Shown one piece after another: positions 1-5,762 of a stretch of 15,317 nucleotides of DNA. How positions within the stretch are numbered: position 1 is the first letter of the stretch; each line of letters opens with the position of its first letter. The notes under the pieces were generated by a model. That model was not told the origin of the DNA. It saw only the letters and a list, made by a program, of their open reading frames with translations, and did no database searches. Position numbers and translations under genes: made by a program. The DNA is from Asaia bogorensis (GTDB taxonomy: Bacteria > Pseudomonadota > Alphaproteobacteria > Acetobacterales > Acetobacteraceae): the NCBI GenBank assembly GCA_945873675.1, contig CAMCEP010000037.1, forward strand, positions 1 through 15,317, in the 5' to 3' direction.

Positions 1-508
1 TGGCTTTCCCGTGATCCGCGCGCCGGTTGCGGGCCAGCCCGTCAATCTTGGCATGATGATCTGCAATGACCGCCGCTGGCCGGAAGCCTGGCGCGTCATG
101 GGCTTGCAGCAGGTGGAATTGGTGATGCTCGGCTACAATACGCCGTCACTGAATATGGAAAATCGCGGATTTGAGGCGCCTCATTTGCGGGTGTTCCATA
201 GCCATTTATCCATCCAATCCGGGTGCTATCAGAATTCCTGCTTTGCGGTCGCAACCGCCAAGGCCGGCACGGAAGATGGGCATGAGCTGTTCGGCCATTC
301 CATCATCGTGAACCCGCAGGGCGAGATCATGGCGCAGGCGACAAGCTGGGATGATGAGCTGATTGTGGCGGAAGCCGATCTCGGCAAATGCGAATTAGGG
401 CGCAAGACGATTTTTGATTTCGCGCGCCATCGCCGGCCAGAGCATTATGGCCGCATCGCCGAACAGGTGGGCAGCGTGGCGCCAGCGGAATGGAAAGGCG
501 GCGTTTAA
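1..508 (+). CDS. N-carbamoyl-D-amino-acid hydrolase (nitrilase superfamily), 5' end outside window
   Basis: This is the C-terminal part of a nitrilase-superfamily amidohydrolase that cleaves N-carbamoyl-D-amino acids to D-amino acid, CO2 and ammonia, normally in the cytoplasm. The catalytic Cys lies in MMICNDRRWPE, with its codon at 62-64, and the following WRVMGL...GYNTP, SYQN-like (GCYQNSC), LFGHSIIVNPQGEI and HRRPEHYG blocks match the order I recall for D-carbamoylases. The catalytic Glu and Lys of the triad lie upstream of the window. The reading frame is open to the left edge, and a GTG at 11 is internal to the domain, so it is not the real start. The TAA is at 506-508, only 2 bases from the convergent stop of the next gene. 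The family is certain; the exact carbamoyl substrate is inferred from similarity. Confidence 0.9.
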   Translation, partial: GFPVIRAPVAGQPVNLGMMICNDRRWPEAWRVMGLQQVELVMLGYNTPSLNMENRGFEAPHLRVFHSHLSIQSGCYQNSCFAVATAKAGTEDGHELFGHSIIVNPQGEIMAQATSWDDELIVAEADLGKCELGRKTIFDFARHRRPEHYGRIAEQVGSVAPAEWKGGV

Positions 509-510
509 GT

Positions 511-1776
511 TCAGACTACAACAACGGAAGGCCCCGCCGGCAGAATGCCGAAGGGGTCAAAGACCACGGGCGCAGCACGGGAAATCGCCGCCAGATCGAA
601 AGCGCGATGCGGTGTGCCAAGGATGATCGCCTCGGGCTGCGCGCCATCCGGCATTGTCAGGGCGGCGCTACGCGGCATTGACGCAAGAGATTTGTGCGCA
701 ATGGCGATCACCGGATCATGCCAAGCAAGCTCAGCCCGCGCGTGATGCAAGTGGCGCAGAAGGCTGAGCGGTGCGGCGGTGCGTAAATCCGCAACATCGG
801 GTTTGTAGGTCACGCCCGCCACCAGCACGCGCTTGCCGGCCAAATCATCGCCGAGCCGCGCGCGGATTTGTGCCAGTACGCGGGCAACTCGCCCACGATT
901 GCGCGCGATGGCCTTCGCCAACATCACGGATGGGGCGCCTGCCCTTGCCGCTTCCATCTGCAAAAACGCCGGGTCCACCGGAATGCAATGCCCGCCCGCG
1001 CCAAGCCCAGGCCAGAAGGGCGAAAAGCCGAAGGGCTTGGTCGCCGCTGCCGCAACCACATCGCGCGTCGGCACACCAAGCGCGGTAAAAGCGGCATGGA
1101 GTTCATCCATCAGCGCGATATTCACCAACCGATAGGTATTCTCCAAAAGCTTGGCGCATTCGGCGACCTCGGGGCTCGCGACTACTTCCACCCGATCCAC
1201 CATATGGCGCCAAAAGGCCAAGGCACGGCGGAGGGAAGCTTCATCGGCCGCCCCAAGCAAGCGCGGAATGCTGCGTGTGGGCGGCGCATGGGGGCCTGGG
1301 TTTTCCCGTTCGGGCGACACGGCCAGGAAGACATCCCGCCCGACGTGCCAGCCCGCCGATTCCAATACGGCGCGGCATAACCCATTGGTCGCACCCGGCT
1401 GGCAGGTGGAAACCAGGCAAACCAACGCGCCCGGCGACAAGCCACGCGCCGCCATACCAAGCGCTGCGCGCACGGCAGTCAGGTCAGGCCGCCCGCGCGC
1501 ATCAAGCGGGGTTGGCACACAAATCAGCCAGGTATCGGCACCGGCAAGCGCGGCGGGATCAGCGCTCGCCAGAAAGCTGCCTTGGCCACCGGCATGGGCC
1601 TTCGCGGCGCTTTCCCGCGCCCCGGGCGCTGGGTCAAAACCAATCACGTCATAGCCGGCGACGGCAGCTCCAAGTGCCAAGGGCCGGCCGACATAGCCAA
1701 GCCCAAGCACAGCCAAACGCCCTCGACTGAGCCGTGGGGCGGGCGCAATGATAGGATGTAAAAGATCCAGACTCAC
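511..1776 (-). CDS. UDP-N-acetyl sugar / UDP-glucose-type 6-dehydrogenase (nucleotide sugar dehydrogenase)
   Basis: Cytoplasmic NAD-dependent enzyme that oxidises C6 of a nucleotide sugar to the uronic acid for surface polysaccharide synthesis. The 421 residues show the N-terminal Rossmann motif GLGYVG (25-30), CVPTPLD (86-92), AKLLENTYRLVN with Lys209, the catalytic-Cys loop GAGGHCIPVDP (Cys264), and the C-terminal YKPDVADLR (324-332). This layout is that of the WecC/WbpA/TviB group, so UDP-GlcNAc or UDP-ManNAc is the likelier substrate, but the sequence alone does not fix it. The start is a GTG (1776-1774). The purine run just before it is too close to be a good ribosome site, so the start is uncertain. 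No glycosyltransferase or other polysaccharide gene lies nearby in the window. Confidence 0.9.
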   Translation of the reverse strand: MSLDLLHPIIAPAPRLSRGRLAVLGLGYVGRPLALGAAVAGYDVIGFDPAPGARESAAKAHAGGQGSFLASADPAALAGADTWLICVPTPLDARGRPDLTAVRAALGMAARGLSPGALVCLVSTCQPGATNGLCRAVLESAGWHVGRDVFLAVSPERENPGPHAPPTRSIPRLLGAADEASLRRALAFWRHMVDRVEVVASPEVAECAKLLENTYRLVNIALMDELHAAFTALGVPTRDVVAAAATKPFGFSPFWPGLGAGGHCIPVDPAFLQMEAARAGAPSVMLAKAIARNRGRVARVLAQIRARLGDDLAGKRVLVAGVTYKPDVADLRTAAPLSLLRHLHHARAELAWHDPVIAIAHKSLASMPRSAALTMPDGAQPEAIILGTPHRAFDLAAISRAAPVVFDPFGILPAGPSVVVV

Positions 1777-1998
1777 ACTCTTATGATTGTTATATTTTAT
1801 TAAATTGCAACCCTGGGTTTATTTAATGGTAAAATGCGGTCATTCTACCCCCCTGCCCTTAAATCCACGACACGCCGCCTGCGCTGCTGACATCACAGCT
1901 AAATGCTTGTTTTTGCGTCAATACCCGCTGGAAAATCTGTTTTCAGCCCAGGGGATTCTCCCCTAAAGAAAAGGCATACTCCCGCTTAGGAACACCTC
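1777..1998. promoter_or_regulatory. AT-richer divergent intergenic region between the sugar dehydrogenase gene and upp
   Basis: This 222-base spacer separates two divergent genes and must contain both promoters. Its dehydrogenase-proximal part (about 1780-1835) is far richer in A and T than the surrounding genes. I find no convincing -35/-10 pair, so no promoter is placed. A short perfect hairpin lies close to upp and is listed separately. No ORF in it looks real. Confidence 0.5.
1950..1964 (+). other. short hairpin in the upp leader
   Basis: AGGGGA, loop TTC, then TCCCCT form a perfect 6-bp GC-rich stem, followed by the A-rich run AAAGAAAA. It lies 34 bases before the upp start. It could be a leader structure in the upp mRNA, but without a U-tract it is not a classical terminator for plus-strand transcripts. 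Its function is unknown and it may be chance. Confidence 0.35.
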
Positions 1999-2652
1999 AT
2001 GGCCAGGCTTTCAGGATCGGATGATGACGGCATGCTCACCGTGGTGGGTCACCCGCTGATCCAGCACCGGCTTTCGCAAATGCGCGAAAAATCCTGCCCC
2101 GTACCCACCTTCCGCGCCCTGCTGCGCGACATCGCCATGCTGCTGGGTGCTGCCGCGCTGGCTGATCTGCCGCTTGAGGCACAGCAGATTGAAACGCCGC
2201 TGGAACGCATGTCGGCGCCAAAGCTTGCCGGCAAGCCGCCGATCTTCGCCCCGGTTTTGCGCGCAGGCACGGGTTTTCTGGATGGCATGCTGGCCCTGCT
2301 GCCCGAAGCCGGCGTTGCGCATATCGGCGTCTACCGCGACCACAAAACACTGGAAGCGCATGAATATTACTTCAAGGCACCGGAGGATTTGGCCGAGCGC
2401 CTGGTAATCCTGCTTGATCCCATGCTGGCGACAGGCAATTCAGCGGTCGCTGCACTTGATCGGTTGAAGGCGCGCGGGGCGACACGCATCCGCTTCATCT
2501 GCCTGCTTGCAGCACCTGAGGGTATTCGCCATGTGCGGCAAGCCCATCCCGATGTGCCGATCTGGACCGCGGCGATTGACGAAAAACTTGATGAGCACGG
2601 CTATATCCGCCCAGGCCTTGGCGATGCCGGAGATCGGGTTTTCGGGACCTGA
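1999..2652 (+). CDS. upp: uracil phosphoribosyltransferase
   Basis: Pyrimidine salvage enzyme converting uracil and PRPP to UMP in the cytoplasm. The 217-residue product carries VVGHPLIQHRLSQMRE (15-30), FAPVLRAGTGFLDG (83-96), the PRPP-binding loop LLDPMLATGNSA (138-149) and the uracil-binding segment GYIRPGLGDAGDR (201-213). All are diagnostic of Upp. AGGAA at 1988-1992 sits 6 bases before the ATG at 1999, which supports this start. An internal ATG at 2032 would begin exactly where most Upp proteins do (206 residues) but has a weaker ribosome site. The PRPP loop has TGN where E. coli has TGG. No uracil permease or other pyrimidine gene is adjacent. It converges on ada with 16 bases between the stops. 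Confidence 0.95.
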   Translation: MARLSGSDDDGMLTVVGHPLIQHRLSQMREKSCPVPTFRALLRDIAMLLGAAALADLPLEAQQIETPLERMSAPKLAGKPPIFAPVLRAGTGFLDGMLALLPEAGVAHIGVYRDHKTLEAHEYYFKAPEDLAERLVILLDPMLATGNSAVAALDRLKARGATRIRFICLLAAPEGIRHVRQAHPDVPIWTAAIDEKLDEHGYIRPGLGDAGDRVFGT

Positions 2653-2668
2653 TACGCGATCAGAAAGC

Positions 2669-3727
2669 TCAGACGCCCCTTTCGCCCGCCAATAAGGCGC
2701 GCTTGCGTCCCACGCCCCAGCGATAGCCTGTGACATCGCCATCCTTCCCCACCACGCGATGGCAGGGCACGGCAAGCGAGACCGGGTTTTGTGCACAGGC
2801 GCGTGCCACTGCGCGCGTTGCCTTGGGCTCACCCATGGTAGCGGCAAGCGCGCTGTAAGTTGTGGTGCTGCCAAGGGGAATGCCGCGCAGCGCTTCCCAG
2901 ACGCGGCGCTGGAAAATCGTGCCGCGCAAATCCAGGGGAAGTTCCAAGGCAGCGCGCGGTTCAGCGATGAAGGCGATGGCGCGTTTGGCAAGTTCGCTTA
3001 TCTCTGCTGGTGCCGCTTCAATCCGCGCTTGAGGAAAGCGAGCGCGCAAATCACCTTCCAAAGCATCGCGTGCCTCGCCGAAACCAAGGAAGCACACACC
3101 CTGTTCGGTGGCGCCGAGCAATAATGGGCCGAAGGCGCTTTCGGCCCAAGCGATGCGGATCACCTCTCCCGCACCACCTCGACGGGCGCGGCCAGGGCGC
3201 ATACCGAGATGCCGCGCGGTGTTTTCATAAACGCGGCTTTCACTGCCAAAGCCAGCATCCGCGACCGCCTCCGCCACACGGGCCCCTTTAGCCAACGCGG
3301 CTGAAAGTCGCTTCCCACGAACGCCTTCCGCATAGGAACGCGGCGTGACGCCGGTGATATCCCGAAACATTCGCTGAAAATGATGTGGCGCATATCCGGC
3401 GCGCGCGGCGAGGCTCGCCAGCGATGGTATTCCTTCGACTGCTTCGATCATGGCGCAGGCGGCCTGCACCGCTTCCACTTGCAGGCGTGCGCGATCTCCA
3501 CGGGGATCACAGCGCTTGCAGGGGCGAAAGCCTGCTGCCTCCGCCTGCCCATAATCGGCGAAGAACAGCACATGACGGCGCAGCGGTGGCGGAGACGGGC
3601 ACCCAGGGCGGCAATAAATCCCCTGGCTGGTCACAGCATAAAGAAAAGCGCCGCAGGCGGGCACGGCATTGCGTGCCAGCACGGCGGCGAAGCGGGTATC
3701 ATCCAGGGATTCGGGCGTGTCGTTCAT
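2669..3727 (-). CDS. ada: bifunctional transcriptional activator / O6-methylguanine-DNA methyltransferase Ada
   Basis: Suicide DNA-repair protein and regulator of the adaptive response to alkylation. The N-terminal domain accepts methyl groups from phosphotriesters, then activates transcription through an AraC-type helix-turn-helix. The C-terminal domain repairs O6-methylguanine. From the ATG at 3727 it is 352 residues (E. coli Ada is 354). The zinc/methyl-acceptor cysteines are Cys39, Cys43 (GIYCRPGC) and Cys70, Cys73 (FRPCKRC); the AraC helices span about 95-180; the methyltransferase active site PCHRV holds Cys322. All key residues are present. A longer reading from a TTG at 3805 adds 26 unconserved residues and is not preferred. 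The ATG has no Shine-Dalgarno, but the stop of an upstream 18-codon ORF overlaps it as ATGA, suggesting translational coupling. No other alkylation-repair gene is adjacent. Confidence 0.93.
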   Translation of the reverse strand: MNDTPESLDDTRFAAVLARNAVPACGAFLYAVTSQGIYCRPGCPSPPPLRRHVLFFADYGQAEAAGFRPCKRCDPRGDRARLQVEAVQAACAMIEAVEGIPSLASLAARAGYAPHHFQRMFRDITGVTPRSYAEGVRGKRLSAALAKGARVAEAVADAGFGSESRVYENTARHLGMRPGRARRGGAGEVIRIAWAESAFGPLLLGATEQGVCFLGFGEARDALEGDLRARFPQARIEAAPAEISELAKRAIAFIAEPRAALELPLDLRGTIFQRRVWEALRGIPLGSTTTYSALAATMGEPKATRAVARACAQNPVSLAVPCHRVVGKDGDVTGYRWGVGRKRALLAGERGV

Positions 3728-3780
3728 GCTTGTATGTTTGGCCAAGCGCGCCCCACGCGCCATCCGCTTCTTGCTCTCAC
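3724..3780 (-). CDS. putative 18-residue leader peptide upstream of ada
   Basis: A GTG at 3780-3778 follows AAGGAGG (3793-3787) at a 6-base spacing, one of the best ribosome sites in the window. It opens an 18-codon ORF reading MRARSGWRVGRAWPNIQA, with four Arg and two Trp. Its TGA (3726-3724) overlaps the ATG of ada (3727-3725) as ATGA. The frame differs from that of ada, so it is not an N-terminal extension. The Shine-Dalgarno strength and exact overlap are seen directly. That it is translated and couples or controls ada is inferred. I know no named family for this peptide. It lies in the 112-base gap between rlmH and ada. Confidence 0.5.
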   Translation of the reverse strand: MRARSGWRVGRAWPNIQA

Positions 3781-3786
3781 TTGTTT

Positions 3787-3793
3787 CCTCCTT
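3787..3793 (-). promoter_or_regulatory. strong Shine-Dalgarno of the ada leader ORF
   Basis: AAGGAGG, with spacer AAACAA and then GTG. In the ada frame the only codon near this site is AGT, so the site points to the +1 frame ORF rather than to a longer Ada protein. Confidence 0.6.
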
Positions 3794-3839
3794 CGGCGGC
3801 CGCAAGAGGCCCGATCTTTTGCGGAAACCGCTTTACGCA

Positions 3840-4307
3840 TCAGGGTCGCCAGGTGCGATGATAAGGATGCCCAGTCCTGATCGCCTGCACCCGATAAAGC
3901 TGTTCGGCCAGCATCCCGCGCACCAGAAAATGTGGCCAAGTAAGTGGCCCGAGTGAAAACCGATATTCAGCACGCGCCTGCACGGTGGGGTCCAGCCCCT
4001 CAGCGCCGCCGATCAGGAAGCAAACACTGCGCCCCGCTTCATCCCAGCGGGTCAGTAGCGCGGCCAGGCTTTCGGTATCCGGCATGGTGCCGCCCAGGTC
4101 CAAGGCTACGGGCAGAGCCGCGGATGGCAGCGCAGCCAGCATCGCCTCACCTTCCCGCCGACGGATTTCGGCCGCGCTGCCGCGCGCTTCAGGAATTTCC
4201 ACAAGCTCCGGCGCCGGGCGCAGCCGCGCCGCGTAATGGGCGTAAAGCGCGGCTTCAGGCCCGGGCTTGATGCGCCCGATGGCGATGATCCTAACCGCGC
4301 GCGGCGT
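3840..4307 (-). CDS. rlmH: 23S rRNA (pseudouridine1915-N3)-methyltransferase RlmH; start codon unresolved
   Basis: SPOUT-class SAM-dependent methyltransferase that methylates pseudouridine 1915 in helix 69 of 23S rRNA on the assembled 70S ribosome. The family N-terminus VRIIAIGRIKPG, the SAM-knot motif LIGGAEGLDP and the C-terminal HPYHR are all present. The conserved start falls on GTT AGG ATC, which is no canonical start. No ATG, GTG or TTG occurs in frame between there and an ATG at 4376, which lies 86 bases inside rsfS and would add a 27-residue extension. I chose ACG at 4307-4305: GGAG (4318-4315) precedes it by 7 bases and it gives 155 residues, the same as E. coli RlmH. The identity is firm; the start is a hypothesis, and a conventional caller would use 4376. 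It follows rsfS in the standard nadD-rsfS-rlmH order. Confidence 0.88.
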   Translation of the reverse strand, partial: TPRAVRIIAIGRIKPGPEAALYAHYAARLRPAPELVEIPEARGSAAEIRRREGEAMLAALPSAALPVALDLGGTMPDTESLAALLTRWDEAGRSVCFLIGGAEGLDPTVQARAEYRFSLGPLTWPHFLVRGMLAEQLYRVQAIRTGHPYHRTWRP

Positions 4308-5070
4308 CGGAAGACTCCATCTTGCTTGGGCTTTCCGGGCCCCACATGCGTTCCAGGCGATAGAGTTCGCGCGCATCCGGGCGAAACAGATGGATCACCA
4401 GATCGCCAGCATCGATCAGCACCCAATCAGGGGAGGCCTGGATAGCATCGCGCTTCAAATGCAGCCCAGCCTTGCCCAAAGCCTCATCCAAATGGGATGC
4501 CATGGCTTGCAATTGGCGCTCCACCTGGCCGGTCGCGATGATCAGGCGGTCCGTGTAATCGGCGCGGCCGGTCACATCCAGCACCAGAATATTTTCGGCC
4601 TTATCGTCTTCCAGGCTTTTGCGCGCGGCTTCTACCAGGATTTCCAAGCGGTCGAGCGGCATTTTTTCGCGGCGCTTGCTACGCGCGCGGTTGATGCGCG
4701 GCGTGGCGGGCTTCGCTTCGCCATTGGCCTTGGCGGCGGTGGTTTTCGCCTTGGGGGCCGCCTTGGGGGTTTTGGCGGCTGCGGGCTTGGGCGCTGCTTT
4801 GGTGGTGGCGCGCTTTGGAGGGGCCTTGGCGGCGGCCGCCTTAGGCGCAGCTTTGGCTTTGGGCGCAGCTTTGGCCTTGGGCGCAGCGGCGGATTTCGGC
4901 TTGGCGCTCGGCTTCGCCTTGGGTTCTGCCTTGGCCTTCGGCGCAGCCTTGGCCTTGGGTTCTGCCTTGGGCTTCGGCGCAGCCTTGGCTTTGGCTACAG
5001 CAGCGGGCTTGGGCGCTGCAGTCGCGCGGCGCTTTGGGCTTTCTTCGGCCGGGGTGGGTTTGCGGGCTAT
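4291..5070 (-). CDS. rsfS: ribosomal silencing factor RsfS with long Lys/Ala/Pro-rich N-terminal tail, apparent ATA start
   Basis: RsfS (Iojap/DUF143 family) binds ribosomal protein uL14 on the 50S subunit and blocks subunit joining when nutrients are scarce. The conserved core is residues 137-259 (LEILVEAARKSLEDDKAENILVLDV, TDRLIIATGQVERQ, DWVLIDAGDLVIHLF). In front of it runs about 135 residues of KAAPKAKAEPKA-like repeats, resembling histone H1 tails. AGGAGG (5081-5076) stands 5 bases before ATA (5070-5068), and no ATG, GTG or TTG lies nearby. The first canonical in-frame start downstream is the ATG at 4662, with no clear ribosome site, which would give a bare 123-residue RsfS of normal length. 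I favour the ATA start for its ribosome site, but 4662 remains possible. The TAG at 4293-4291 overlaps the rlmH reading frame. Upstream in-frame sequence overlapping nadD is unconserved. Confidence 0.8.
   Translation of the reverse strand: MARKPTPAEESPKRRATAAPKPAAVAKAKAAPKPKAEPKAKAAPKAKAEPKAKPSAKPKSAAAPKAKAAPKAKAAPKAAAAKAPPKRATTKAAPKPAAAKTPKAAPKAKTTAAKANGEAKPATPRINRARSKRREKMPLDRLEILVEAARKSLEDDKAENILVLDVTGRADYTDRLIIATGQVERQLQAMASHLDEALGKAGLHLKRDAIQASPDWVLIDAGDLVIHLFRPDARELYRLERMWGPESPSKMESSDAARG
4844..4879 (-). repeat. 18-bp tandem repeat inside the RsfS tail
   Basis: Two adjacent 18-base units (4844-4861 and 4862-4879) read GGCGCAGCTTTGGC(T/C)TTG on the plus strand with one mismatch, followed by a partial third copy. 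In the protein they encode AAPKAK-type hexads. Slippage of such units would change tail length without a frameshift. Confidence 0.7.
4917..4988 (-). repeat. 36-bp tandem duplication inside the RsfS tail
   Basis: Units 4917-4952 and 4953-4988 differ by a single base. Each encodes 12 residues, KAAPK(P/A)KAEPKA. The near identity suggests a recent in-frame duplication of this low-complexity segment. Confidence 0.75.
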
Positions 5071-5081
5071 GGCCGCCTCCT
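5071..5081 (-). promoter_or_regulatory. perfect Shine-Dalgarno preceding the ATA codon of rsfS
   Basis: The minus strand reads AGGAGG, CGGCC, ATA. The site begins 12 bases after the nadD stop, exactly where an rsfS ribosome site is expected. It is the main evidence that the Lys/Ala/Pro-rich tail is translated. Confidence 0.6.
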
Positions 5082-5092
5082 CTTTTGATACG

Positions 5093-5701
5093 TCACGGGT
5101 GCAGCGCTGCCGCCCTGATCGCGGTGGCGGAAGCGGCGTGTTCCCGGGCGGAAACGAAACACCAATTGGTGCGCCTCGTAGCCCGCTTCGCCCCGGCAAG
5201 CAACGCACCCGGCCGGCAGCGCTGGCGGCGCAGCACCGAAGCGGCTGCGCCACGCAACGCCTGGCGCGTCCAGCCCGGGCGGGGCAGGACGGCAAGTGGG
5301 GTGGAATGCGCGATGCGTTGCCATGATTTCCAGCGCGGTAGCTGAACCAGATTATCCGCGCCAATCAAGAATACGAAAGCAGCACGGGGAAAGCGTTGAC
5401 GAAGCTTCACAAGCGTATCAGCGGTGAAGCGCGTGCCCACAACCCTTTCGATATCGGTTGCGATCACGCGCCTGCCGTCAGCGATCCGCCGCGCGCTGGC
5501 CAAGCGGTCCTTCAGTGGCGCCATGCCCGCACGCGGCTTCAACGGATTGCCCGGTGAAACCATCAGCCAAACCTGATCCAGGCCAAGCGCCCGCATGGCT
5601 TGCCGCGCAACATGGATATGCCCGGCATGGGCCGGGTTGAAGGACCCGCCCAAAAGGCCGATGCAGCGCCGGCGGCCATCGCCGAAACGGGGTGGGTTCA
5701 T
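5093..5701 (-). CDS. nadD: nicotinate-nucleotide adenylyltransferase
   Basis: Transfers AMP from ATP to nicotinate mononucleotide to make deamido-NAD in NAD synthesis (cytoplasm). The 202 residues show the nucleotidyltransferase signature GGSFNPAHAGH (18-28), the PGNPLK loop, FLIGADNLVQLPRW (about residues 111-124), and a C-terminal ASATAIR in place of the usual SSTxxR. Length and order fit alphaproteobacterial NadD. The ATG at 5701 has no evident ribosome site; a C-rich stretch precedes it. It is the first of nadD-rsfS-rlmH, with its TGA 12 bases before the rsfS Shine-Dalgarno. The gene upstream, 61 bases away, is an EthA-like monooxygenase rather than proA, the common neighbour. Confidence 0.93.
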   Translation of the reverse strand: MNPPRFGDGRRRCIGLLGGSFNPAHAGHIHVARQAMRALGLDQVWLMVSPGNPLKPRAGMAPLKDRLASARRIADGRRVIATDIERVVGTRFTADTLVKLRQRFPRAAFVFLIGADNLVQLPRWKSWQRIAHSTPLAVLPRPGWTRQALRGAAASVLRRQRCRPGALLAGAKRATRRTNWCFVSAREHAASATAIRAAALHP

Positions 5702-5720
5702 GGGGGGAGCATAAACGGCT

Positions 5721-5744
5721 CAGGCGCCAAGGTGAATTGGCCTG
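5721..5744 (-). terminator. weak hairpin after the monooxygenase gene
   Basis: CAGG-C-GCCAA, loop GGTGAA, TTGGC-CTG form an imperfect stem with one bulge, just past the monooxygenase stop and before nadD. No U-tract follows on the minus strand, so termination is doubtful; it may be chance. Confidence 0.2.
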
Positions 5745-5762
5745 CCACGTCCCTGCAGTCGG

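Noticed and set aside
3728..3805. Longer Ada protein from TTG 3805 or ATG 3763
   Set aside because: The extra residues are not part of known Ada proteins, the length from 3727 already matches E. coli Ada, and the strong ribosome site in this stretch serves a different frame.
4844..4988. Short direct repeats as a possible CRISPR array or iteron origin
   Set aside because: The repeats are contiguous, without spacers, have an exact codon periodicity and encode Lys/Ala/Pro units in the rsfS frame.
4267..5088. 273-codon open frame on the plus strand, rich in Gly, Leu and Phe
   Set aside because: It is the antisense of the Lys/Ala/Pro repeats of rsfS and of the RsfS core; it shows no family motif, and its openness follows from the GC-rich repeat composition.
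5071..5364. N-terminal extension of rsfS back to 5364, giving 357 residues
   Set aside because: It lies almost entirely within nadD in another frame, has Cys/Arg/Pro-rich unconserved sequence, and the AGGAGG at 5081-5076 marks a later start.
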